The position numbers and the translations under genes are program-made. From an uncultured Clostridia bacterium (GTDB lineage Bacteria; Bacillota; Clostridia; Oscillospirales; Ruminococcaceae), in NCBI GenBank assembly GCA_938014855.1, contig CALLQM010000178.1, positions 1 to 6,567 of the forward strand: a DNA stretch of 6,567 nucleotides. Direction: 5' to 3'. Within the stretch, counting starts at the first letter, position 1. The number at the start of each line of letters is the position of its first letter. Positions 1-5,969 of the stretch are shown here, in pieces. The notes below the pieces were generated by a model. That model did no database searches. It saw only the letters and a program-made list of their open reading frames with translations, and was not told the DNA's origin.

Positions 1-474
1 GTCCAGGTTGGACGTTCTATGGCTAAGGTATTTGATCCTGGTACCAACATTCAGGTTTCGGTATCCGGCAACATCATGAGTGTTATGTTTATTTTTTATG
101 TGTTTGCAACCGATAGTCACTTATTGCTGATACACCTATTTGCATCTTCTTACGACATTCTGCCTGTCGGGATACAAAGCATTAATCCCAATATAACAGG
201 GTTTGCCATTACACTGTTTACCACGGCAATGTCCCTGATTATACGTCTTACGCTTCCGTTTATTGCTGTGGAGTTTATCATTGAAATGTCAATGGGTGTT
301 TTGATGAAACTTATTCCGCAGATCCATGTATTTGTGCTAAATATCCAACTGAAGCTGTTCGTTGCCCTGCTTATGCTGTTTGCATTTGCACAGCCGGTCG
401 CGGATTTTATGGATAACTATGTATCCATCATGTTCCGTAATCTTCAGCAGGCGCTGACCGCCCTTGCCGGCTGA
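1..474 (+). CDS. fliR: Flagellar biosynthesis protein FliR, C-terminal part (5' end outside window)
   Basis: FliR is an integral membrane component of the flagellar type III export gate, built with FliP and FliQ at the centre of the basal body. The frame is open from base 1 and gives 157 residues up to TGA; full FliR is usually about 255-265 residues, so roughly the first 100 lie upstream. An ATG at 19 is internal, not the start. Seen in the fragment: a VFDPGT...QVSV segment matching the FliR 'xDP..gtqvpv' region, then hydrophobic stretches at about fragment residues 25-47, 66-93 and 111-132, with the family motif PQIHVFVLN just before the last one. The usual G-x-P after VFVL reads N-I-Q here. 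FliR and FlhB are separate genes, unlike the FliR-FlhB fusion known in some Clostridium species. The 31-nt gap to flhB holds only its ribosome binding site. Confidence 0.93.
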   Translation, partial: VQVGRSMAKVFDPGTNIQVSVSGNIMSVMFIFYVFATDSHLLLIHLFASSYDILPVGIQSINPNITGFAITLFTTAMSLIIRLTLPFIAVEFIIEMSMGVLMKLIPQIHVFVLNIQLKLFVALLMLFAFAQPVADFMDNYVSIMFRNLQQALTALAG

Positions 475-490
475 CAGCATTTGATTTCAT

Positions 491-498
491 AAGGGGGG
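491..498 (+). promoter_or_regulatory. Ribosome binding site of flhB, deciding a TTG start
   Basis: AAGGGGGG lies 7 nt before the TTG at 506. There is no in-frame ATG or GTG near it, and the protein from this TTG starts with the family N-terminus (AGEKTEKATPKRKQDERKKG), so the site supports TTG as the true start. Confidence 0.75.
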
Positions 499-505
499 AT
501 TTTGC

Positions 506-1570
506 TTGGCTGGTGAAAAAACAGAAAAGGCAACACCCAAACGAAAGCAGGACGAACGCAAAAAGGGAAATGTTTTTCAAAGCCGAGAAGTTGTCAGTGT
601 TTTTTCCCTGCTGATTATGTTCTATTCGTTTAAGCTGATCGCCCCCTATTTTATTCGTATTATCGGGCGGGATATTAGCAATTTTGTTTCTTTATCTACA
701 ACGATGGATACCATTACACCTTCTGATGTTCAGAAAATTTTTATCGATGGCTGCATGACATTTGCGGTTACTGCATTGCCGCTGTTAATAATTGGTGCAG
801 CTGCAACGGTTATTTTTACCGGTGCACAAACAAAGTTCTTGTTTTCCTCCAAATTGCTGGAGTTTAAAGGCAATCGTATGAATCCAATTAATGGGCTGAA
901 AAAGATGTTGTCCCTGCGCGGATTAATCGAATTGCTGAAATCTTTAATAAAAATCGTAATCCTCGGTGCTATCTTATTTCATGTTTTTAAAAAACAGATG
1001 CCCCATATTCCACGGCTGATGGATATGACAGTGGAACAAACGATGGCTCAAGTCGGAAGCATTGTTTTAAGTATTGTGAAAACAGCGGTTATCTTTTTTG
1101 TTTTTCTTGCACTTTTTGATTACTTCTATCAATGGTGGGATTATGAAAAGAATTTGCGCATGAGCAAACAGGAAATCAAAGAAGAATTTAAACAAACAGA
1201 AGGAGACCCGCAAGTCAAGGGTAAAATCAAGGAACGTCAGCAGCAGCAAGCGCGTAAACGCATGATGCAGGCTGTTCCAAGTGCAGATGTGGTTGTTCGA
1301 AATCCAACACATTTTGCGGTAGCAATTCGGTATGACGCAGAAAAATACCAGGCTCCGGTCGTGGTTGCAAAGGGCGCAGACTTGATTGCACTTAAAATTG
1401 TCGAAATAGCAGAAAACAACGGCGTAACCGTGATGGAAAATATCCCGCTGGCAAGAGGTCTTTACGATGCGGTGGATTTGGATCAAGAGATTCCGGAACA
1501 GTTCTATCAACCGGTTGCCGAAGTACTTGCTTTTGTATATAGCCTGAAGAAAAAGGATTTGAAACAGTGA
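506..1570 (+). CDS. flhB: Flagellar export switch protein FlhB
   Basis: FlhB is a 354-residue inner-membrane protein of the flagellar type III export apparatus that switches export specificity from rod/hook to filament subunits. The N-terminus carries the conserved basic GEKTEKATPKR segment. Four hydrophobic segments follow at about residues 31-53, 84-108, 140-162 and 185-208, then a charged cytoplasmic linker (about 210-255, including QQQQ at 246-249). The self-cleavage motif NPTH is at residues 266-269, with N266 at bases 1301-1303, so the family's cleavage between N and P would release an 88-residue C-terminal piece (267-354). That piece ends in the usual ENIPLARGLYDAV and FYQPVAEVLAFVY segments. 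Length and motif order are normal and all key residues are present. Start is TTG with a G-rich ribosome binding site. Its TGA overlaps the flhA GTG by 4 nt (GTGA), which suggests translational coupling. Flagellar rather than injectisome identity rests on the neighbouring fliR, flhA, fliA and rod genes. Confidence 0.97.
   Translation: MAGEKTEKATPKRKQDERKKGNVFQSREVVSVFSLLIMFYSFKLIAPYFIRIIGRDISNFVSLSTTMDTITPSDVQKIFIDGCMTFAVTALPLLIIGAAATVIFTGAQTKFLFSSKLLEFKGNRMNPINGLKKMLSLRGLIELLKSLIKIVILGAILFHVFKKQMPHIPRLMDMTVEQTMAQVGSIVLSIVKTAVIFFVFLALFDYFYQWWDYEKNLRMSKQEIKEEFKQTEGDPQVKGKIKERQQQQARKRMMQAVPSADVVVRNPTHFAVAIRYDAEKYQAPVVVAKGADLIALKIVEIAENNGVTVMENIPLARGLYDAVDLDQEIPEQFYQPVAEVLAFVYSLKKKDLKQ
1553..1557 (+). 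promoter_or_regulatory. Ribosome binding site of flhA within the 3' end of flhB
   Basis: AAGGA lies 9 nt before the GTG at 1567, inside the last flhB codons. It supports the GTG start that shares four bases (GTGA) with the flhB stop, an arrangement that lets ribosomes terminating on flhB reinitiate on flhA. Confidence 0.6.
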
Positions 1571-3615
1571 AAGTATTTAACAATACCGTGTCGGCGTTTG
1601 TGATCGGGATTATATTCCTGCTGATACTACCGCTGTCAACCTGGGCTTTGGAGTTAATGTTCATAATGACTCCGTCGGTCTCGTTTATAATTCTGCTAAC
1701 AACGATGTATATCAAAGAATCGCTGGAATTTTCCATTTTCCCGTCTTTGCTTTTGATTACAACATTGTTTCGGCTTGGTCTAAACGTTTCCTCCACCAGA
1801 AAAATCCTGACAAACCATGGCGATGCCGGACAGGTCATCCGTACATTTGGTGAATTTGTTATTCAAGGCAATGTCGTTGTAGGACTCGTGATCTTTTTGA
1901 TCATTGTTTTGGTTCAGTTTATCGTAATTACCAAAGGTTCGGAACGTGTAGCGGAGGTATCAGCGCGTTTTACATTGGATGCGATGCCCGGAAAGCAGAT
2001 GGCAATTGATGCGGACCTCAGTTCCGGTTTGATTGATGAACAACAGGCAAGAGAGCGCCGCTCCAAAATTCAACGGGAAGCGGATTTCTTTGGCTCGATG
2101 GATGGTGCATCCAAGTTTGTAAAAGGTGACGCCATCATGTCCATCATTGTAACCTTTATCAACCTAATTGGTGGTATCATTGTAGGGTTTATTAATAGCG
2201 ATGGATCATTCCAGCAGATTATGCAAATCTATTCTACCGCAACGGTAGGTGATGGTTTGATGTCGCAGATTCCGGCATTGCTGATTTCAGTCGCGACTGG
2301 TATGATCGTTACTCGTTCGGCGTCCGAATCCAATCTCAACAATGATGTTGCAAAACAGTTTTTATCTCAGCCGGTTGTGCTGATTATGGCGTCTTTGGCG
2401 CTAGCGTCTCTGACACTCATCGGATTTCCTCCGATACAGGTCTTTACAACGTCCATTGTTCTGTTTACGCTTGGACTCATTCTGCTTCATCATAGCAAAC
2501 AGCAGGCGCCGCAGGAAGATCAGGAACTTGCGCCTAGCGAAGAAATCACCAGTGAGGCTTCTTTCTATAAAAATATTGATAATGTATATGGGCTGCTCAA
2601 TGTTGAACAGATTGAAATGGAATTTGGATATAGTTTGATTCCATTAGTCGATGAGAGCAGCGGCGGCAATTTCATTGACCGAGTGGTTATGTTTCGAAAG
2701 CAGTTTGCGCTTGAAATGGGTATGGTGATTCCGTCCGTCCGTTTAAAAGACAGCGGGCAGCTCAACCCAAACCAATATGCAATCAAATTTAAAGGGGAAC
2801 AAGTTGCACAAGGAGATATCTTGGTCGATCATTATTTAGCACTTGCACCTTCGGAGCTGGAAGATGCGGTTGACGGAATTGAAACAGTTGAGCCAGCCTT
2901 CGGTATTCCTGCAAAATGGATCAGTGAAGACAAAAAAATCAAAGCAGAACTAGCAGGATATACTCTAATCGATCCAACTTCTGTTATCATTACACATCTA
3001 TCGGAAGTCATCCGGCGAAATGCGTATGAGCTGCTGAATCGTCAGGAAATCAATAATATGCTGGCGAATCTCAGAAAGACCAATGAAATGATTGTCAATG
3101 AAACCATTCCGACTATTGTATCGGTGGGCGAATTGCAAAAAGTATTATGCAATCTGCTTAGGGAAGGAGTTCCGGTTCGTGATTTAGAAACGATTCTTGA
3201 AACATTGGCAGATTATGGTGCCACTGTAAAAGACAGCGATATGCTGACCGAATACGTCAGACAAGCACTCAAACGCACGATATCACATCGATTTGCGGAA
3301 GCAGGTCAGTTAAAAGTAATCAGTTTGGATGCCAATGTGGAAAATACCATCATGGCATCGGTCAAGAAAGTGGATAATGGCTCTTACCTTGCGCTTGATC
3401 CAAAAACGATACAAAGTATTATTACTGTTACTCAACAGGAAATCGATAAAATCAAAGACCTTGTACAAGTACCAATCATTTTGACATCACCCATTGTGCG
3501 TATCTATTTTAAAAAGCTGGTGGATCAGTTTTATCCAGACACCGTGGTGCTGTCATTCAATGAGATAGATTCCAATATTCAAATTCAGGCACTTGGAAAC
3601 ATCGCAATTTCATAA
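1567..3615 (+). CDS. flhA: Flagellar export gate protein FlhA (FHIPEP family)
   Basis: FlhA forms the nonameric ring of the export gate; its membrane part uses the proton motive force and its cytoplasmic part binds chaperone-substrate complexes. At 682 residues it is close to the usual 680-700. Hydrophobic segments are visible at about residues 8-26, 31-48, 102-122, 188-210, 226-248, 270-289 and 291-308, with a further one likely near 56-68. The FHIPEP signature spans about 127-150 (RVAEVSARF, then LDAMPGKQMAIDAD), followed by EADFFGSMDGASKFVKGDAI (171-190). R127, R134, D138, K183, D188, D229 and R250 match, at a constant offset of 20 from memory, charged residues known to matter in Salmonella FlhA (R147, R154, D158, K203, D208, D249, R270), so the gate machinery looks intact. 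An acidic linker (about 310-335) leads to the cytoplasmic domain (about 335-682), which ends in the usual VVLSFNEI region. The start is GTG, overlapping flhB. Segments 1-2 depart somewhat from consensus (see findings). Confidence 0.97.
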   Translation: MKVFNNTVSAFVIGIIFLLILPLSTWALELMFIMTPSVSFIILLTTMYIKESLEFSIFPSLLLITTLFRLGLNVSSTRKILTNHGDAGQVIRTFGEFVIQGNVVVGLVIFLIIVLVQFIVITKGSERVAEVSARFTLDAMPGKQMAIDADLSSGLIDEQQARERRSKIQREADFFGSMDGASKFVKGDAIMSIIVTFINLIGGIIVGFINSDGSFQQIMQIYSTATVGDGLMSQIPALLISVATGMIVTRSASESNLNNDVAKQFLSQPVVLIMASLALASLTLIGFPPIQVFTTSIVLFTLGLILLHHSKQQAPQEDQELAPSEEITSEASFYKNIDNVYGLLNVEQIEMEFGYSLIPLVDESSGGNFIDRVVMFRKQFALEMGMVIPSVRLKDSGQLNPNQYAIKFKGEQVAQGDILVDHYLALAPSELEDAVDGIETVEPAFGIPAKWISEDKKIKAELAGYTLIDPTSVIITHLSEVIRRNAYELLNRQEINNMLANLRKTNEMIVNETIPTIVSVGELQKVLCNLLREGVPVRDLETILETLADYGATVKDSDMLTEYVRQALKRTISHRFAEAGQLKVISLDANVENTIMASVKKVDNGSYLALDPKTIQSIITVTQQEIDKIKDLVQVPIILTSPIVRIYFKKLVDQFYPDTVVLSFNEIDSNIQIQALGNIAIS

Positions 3616-3628
3616 GGCTTTGGATGGG

Positions 3629-3636
3629 AAAGGAGG
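3629..3636 (+). promoter_or_regulatory. Strong ribosome binding site that sets the fliA start
   Basis: AAAGGAGG (followed by two more G) lies 5 nt before the ATG at 3642 and is the best Shine-Dalgarno match in the window. It lies downstream of another in-frame ATG at 3624, which has only a weak AAGG at 3614-3617. This favours 3642 as the start and predicts efficient translation of the sigma factor relative to its neighbours. Confidence 0.75.
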
Positions 3637-3641
3637 GGCCT

Positions 3642-4430
3642 ATGGGGTTGAGTACAACGATCGATGACAGTGTAACGATTGAAAATCCAGAAGCTCTAAT
3701 GTTAGAATATAAAAAGACGGGAGATATCCAAACGCGGAACCGTTTGGTCATGCATTATAGTTTTATCGCCAAAACAGTGGCAGTGCAGATGCGGGGAATA
3801 TCAGCCAACTATGCACAAGTTGAGGATGTTGTCAATCAAGGCATTATCGCACTGATTGATTGTGTCGAAAAATTTGACTTGTCAAAGGGTATCCAATTTA
3901 AAAGTTATGCATTTATGCGTGTGCGCGGGGCAGTCATTGATTTTGTCCGAAAACAGGACTGGTTTCCCCGAAGAGTACGTATGGCAGCAAAAAATGTTGC
4001 GGCCGCGCACAATAAACTGTGTCATCAGTTAATGCGGGAGCCGACCATGCAGGAAATCGCGGATTATATGGAGACTCCAATTGATGTGCTCAATAAGAAT
4101 TATGGTGAGATTTCCAATTCAGTGATTTTATCCTTTGAAGGGATTATTCAAAATATTTATCAAGGCGGAAATATTCTCAGCGACTATTTAGATGAGAATT
4201 TTGTTCCGGAAGATCGAATCTTTAAAAAAGAATTGCATGAAACACTGCAAAAAGAGATTGAGGCACTTTCTGACCGTGAGCGACTGGTTGTGACGCTCTA
4301 TTACTACGAACATTTAAAACTTTCAGACATCGCGAAAATTTTAAAAGTCAGTGATCAGAGGGTATCACAAATTAATTCGAAAGCGGTTATGAAGCTAAGA
4401 CGCAAGATGGAAAAATACATGAAAGGATGA
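3642..4430 (+). CDS. fliA: Flagellar/motility RNA polymerase sigma factor FliA (SigD, sigma-28 type)
   Basis: This is a 262-residue sigma-70-family factor of the sigma-28 class, which directs RNA polymerase to late flagellar, motor and chemotaxis promoters; FliA/SigD proteins are about 240-255 residues. Region 2 covers about residues 25-107, with VEDVVNQGIIALIDCVEKFD (60-79), then FKSYAFMRVRGAVIDFVRKQDW (86-107, core and -10 recognition) and the sigma-28-typical WFPRRVR (107-113). Region 3 is about 114-160, including REPTMQEIADYM (132-143). Region 4 follows, with LSDRERLVVTLYYYEHLKLS (209-228) and a helix-turn-helix at about 226-253 ending in VSDQRVSQINSKA. The LYYYE and RVSQI signatures separate it from other sigma-70 types such as sporulation SigF/SigE/SigG. 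An ATG at 3624 would add six residues; 3642 is preferred on its ribosome binding site. The gene sits mid-operon, 26 nt after flhA and 6 nt before the rod genes. A FlgM anti-sigma factor would be expected elsewhere; none is in the window. Confidence 0.95.
   Translation: MGLSTTIDDSVTIENPEALMLEYKKTGDIQTRNRLVMHYSFIAKTVAVQMRGISANYAQVEDVVNQGIIALIDCVEKFDLSKGIQFKSYAFMRVRGAVIDFVRKQDWFPRRVRMAAKNVAAAHNKLCHQLMREPTMQEIADYMETPIDVLNKNYGEISNSVILSFEGIIQNIYQGGNILSDYLDENFVPEDRIFKKELHETLQKEIEALSDRERLVVTLYYYEHLKLSDIAKILKVSDQRVSQINSKAVMKLRRKMEKYMKG
4422..4427 (+). promoter_or_regulatory. Ribosome binding site of the first rod gene within the end of fliA
   Basis: AAAGGA lies 9 nt before the ATG at 4437, inside the last codons of fliA. 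With a gap of only 6 nt between the genes, translation of the rod gene is probably coupled to that of the sigma factor. Confidence 0.55.
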
Positions 4431-4436
4431 TTTGCA

Positions 4437-5189
4437 ATGCTGGAAGGCTTTTATACAGCGGCATCCGGAATGATGATGCAGCAAAGAACCTTGAACACGA
4501 TTACAAACAACATTACGAATGTCCGAACTCCAGGATTTCGTGCAGAACGTGTCATCGGTACAACGTTTGAGCATGCACTTATGACTCGAATGGAAGCGGG
4601 AAATACACAGACAATTGGCAGTGGTTCGCCAGTGCGAATTGTAGACGATGTGTTTACTGTTGCAGACGCTTCTCTTCTTGAATCCACACAACGGCCGTTT
4701 GATATCGCCATTAACGGAGAGGGATATTTTAATATCCAAGGAACAGAGGAAGAACAGACTTTTTTGACCCGTAACGGCCATTTTGATATTGATGAAGAAG
4801 GCTTTTTGATTTTGCAGGGTGCAGGACGTGTTATGGGAGAAGACGGCGAAATTGAAGTAAATGGTTCTAATTTTATGGTAAATGAGGAAGGGAACGTGTA
4901 TAATGAAAGAGGTCGTTTAATCGACCGACTGCTGATCACGGTTCCCGGACCGGAATCACAGATGGAAAAATATGCAAACGGGTTATATACCGTGGCCGAG
5001 GATGCAGAAACGCTGCCGGCTGAAAACATGATCGTCAAACAGGGCGTATTGGAACGCTCAAATGTGGATATGAACCGAGAATATACATTAGCAATGGAGG
5101 CTCAGCGCGCTTTTCAGTCGTGCAGCCAGGCCATTAAAATTGTAGATCAGATGAACCAAAAGAGCGTATCGCAAATTGCAAGTTTATAA
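4437..5189 (+). CDS. Flagellar basal-body rod protein, FlgF/FlgG family (FlhO-like), first of a tandem pair
   Basis: A 250-residue axial protein of the FlgF/FlgG rod family, expected to be exported through the FlhA/FlhB/FliR apparatus and assembled in the rod between MS ring and hook. It has no cleavable signal, as is normal for type III substrates. Seen: an N-terminal amphipathic rod region (MLEGFYTAASGMMMQQRTLN) with a divergent rod motif, NNITNVRTPGFR, at residues 24-35; the central PFDIAINGEGYF (87-98) and LTRNGHF (110-116) typical of FlgF/FlgG/FlgE; and the C-terminal LERSNVD (205-211) followed by the helical EAQRAFQSCSQAIKIVD. Length fits FlgF (about 250) and is a little below Bacillus FlhO/FlhP (about 270). 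The Firmicute habit of paired flgG-like genes after fliA fits this position. FlgF versus FlgG cannot be settled by eye, so no symbol is given. Confidence 0.9.
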   Translation: MLEGFYTAASGMMMQQRTLNTITNNITNVRTPGFRAERVIGTTFEHALMTRMEAGNTQTIGSGSPVRIVDDVFTVADASLLESTQRPFDIAINGEGYFNIQGTEEEQTFLTRNGHFDIDEEGFLILQGAGRVMGEDGEIEVNGSNFMVNEEGNVYNERGRLIDRLLITVPGPESQMEKYANGLYTVAEDAETLPAENMIVKQGVLERSNVDMNREYTLAMEAQRAFQSCSQAIKIVDQMNQKSVSQIASL

Positions 5190-5192
5190 TGC

Positions 5193-5198
5193 AGGGAG
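5193..5198 (+). promoter_or_regulatory. Ribosome binding site of the second rod gene
   Basis: AGGGAG lies 9 nt before the ATG at 5208, in the 18-nt gap between the two rod genes. It supports that ATG as the start. Confidence 0.55.
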
Positions 5199-5207
5199 TG
5201 AAAGAAC

Positions 5208-5951
5208 ATGAATGCAGCATTTTATAGCGGAGCTTCCGGCTTAGTTGCTTTTCAGCAGGGAATGGATCAGTTAGCACATAATATGGCAAATGTGAATACA
5301 ACCGGGTATAAAGCCACCAGAACAAATTTTAGTGATTTGTTATATACTCAGATGGATGTCAATGCACAGGAAAAGCCGTTGACCGGACATGGTGTAAAAA
5401 CAACCGGACAAGACTTGATTTGTACACAAGGGATTACAACTCCAACTTCTAATCAGCTTGATTTTGCTTTAATTGGGGATGGATTTTTCGCCGTAGAAAA
5501 AGGCGACCATATCGAGTATACGCGCAATGGAGCGTTCCATATCAGCGTGGAAGGAAGAAGCGGCTATCTTGTATCTTCCGATGATGGCTACGTATTGGAT
5601 GCAAAAGGTAAACAGATCAAACTGGACCGCAAAAATCGCAACAGTCCTTTTGAACTTGATAGCATTCGAGAAGAAATCGGAGTTTATCAGTTTGAAAATC
5701 CATATGGGCTTCAGCAGACTGAAAACAGCTGTTTTTTAGAAACTGAAATTTCCGGTGAGGCAAAGGCATCAAATGCGAAAAGGAATGCCGAACTGCCGTA
5801 TACAATTGTGCAGAATACTCTTGAACGATCGAATGTTGATTTATCGCAGGAAATGGTAGATGTGATCGTCACACAAAAGGCCTTTCAATTCAGTGCTAAA
5901 ATGGTGCAGACTGCTGATACCGTGGAAGAGATTGTAAATAATTTAAGATAA
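5208..5951 (+). CDS. flgG: Flagellar basal-body rod protein FlgG-like (FlhP-like), second of a tandem pair
   Basis: A 247-residue member of the FlgG/FlgF axial family, probably the distal rod partner of the preceding gene product. Seen: N-terminal MNAAFYSGASGLVAFQQGMD, then the canonical rod motif HNMANVNTTGYK (24-35); the central LDFALIGDGFF (84-94) and EYTRNGAF (103-110) of the FlgE/F/G fold; and C-terminal LERSNVD (205-211) with SQEMVDVIVTQKAFQFSAKM and a final helix ending VEEIVNNLR. The EMVDVI.TQ.AF pattern is closer to FlgG than in the preceding protein, hence the symbol. It is shorter than Salmonella FlgG (about 260). Both genes encode LERSNVD at the same residue positions (205-211), consistent with ancient duplication, but they differ strongly elsewhere. 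The gaps to the genes on each side are 18 nt, within one apparent operon. Confidence 0.85.
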   Translation: MNAAFYSGASGLVAFQQGMDQLAHNMANVNTTGYKATRTNFSDLLYTQMDVNAQEKPLTGHGVKTTGQDLICTQGITTPTSNQLDFALIGDGFFAVEKGDHIEYTRNGAFHISVEGRSGYLVSSDDGYVLDAKGKQIKLDRKNRNSPFELDSIREEIGVYQFENPYGLQQTENSCFLETEISGEAKASNAKRNAELPYTIVQNTLERSNVDLSQEMVDVIVTQKAFQFSAKMVQTADTVEEIVNNLR

Positions 5952-5953
5952 TG

Positions 5954-5961
5954 AAGGGAAG
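5954..5961 (+). promoter_or_regulatory. Ribosome binding site of cheC, with two possible starts
   Basis: The run GAAGGGAAG at 5953-5961 contains the likely Shine-Dalgarno. The ATG at 5970 is 11 nt after AGGG, or 8 nt after GGGAAG. An in-frame GTG at 5964 is 5 nt after AGGG and would add only two residues. ATG is preferred, not proven. Confidence 0.5.
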
Positions 5962-5969
5962 ATGTGTTT

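Noticed and set aside
109..118. CCGATA cores (in fliR near 110, and in flhA near 2431) resembling the sigma-28 -10 element
   Set aside because: No TAAA-like -35 element lies about 15 nt upstream of either, and both are inside conserved coding sequence.
1392..1838. 148-codon antisense open frame across the flhB-flhA junction
   Set aside because: It runs opposite two clearly conserved genes, has no convincing ribosome binding site, and its translation resembles no known protein. It is a shadow of the real coding frames.
2419..2435. Perfect inverted repeat ATCGGA-TTTCC-TCCGAT inside flhA
   Set aside because: A short 6-bp stem within a membrane-segment coding stretch (I-G-F-P-P-I), with no following T run. 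A chance match is likely, and it is not a credible terminator or operator.
3481..3508. TTGACA followed after 16 nt by TCTATT, a possible internal promoter about 135 nt before fliA
   Set aside because: The -10 element lacks the key A at position 2, and a TTGACA hexamer is expected once or twice by chance in a window of this size. Start-site mapping would be decisive.
3624..3641. Alternative upstream ATG for fliA, adding six residues
   Set aside because: The best ribosome binding site in the window overlaps and follows this ATG and is correctly spaced for the ATG at 3642. The extra residues show no family similarity.
4451..5038. 195-codon antisense open frame within the first rod gene
   Set aside because: It lies entirely opposite a conserved FlgF/FlgG gene. 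Its serine/proline-rich, low-complexity product is typical of an antisense shadow.
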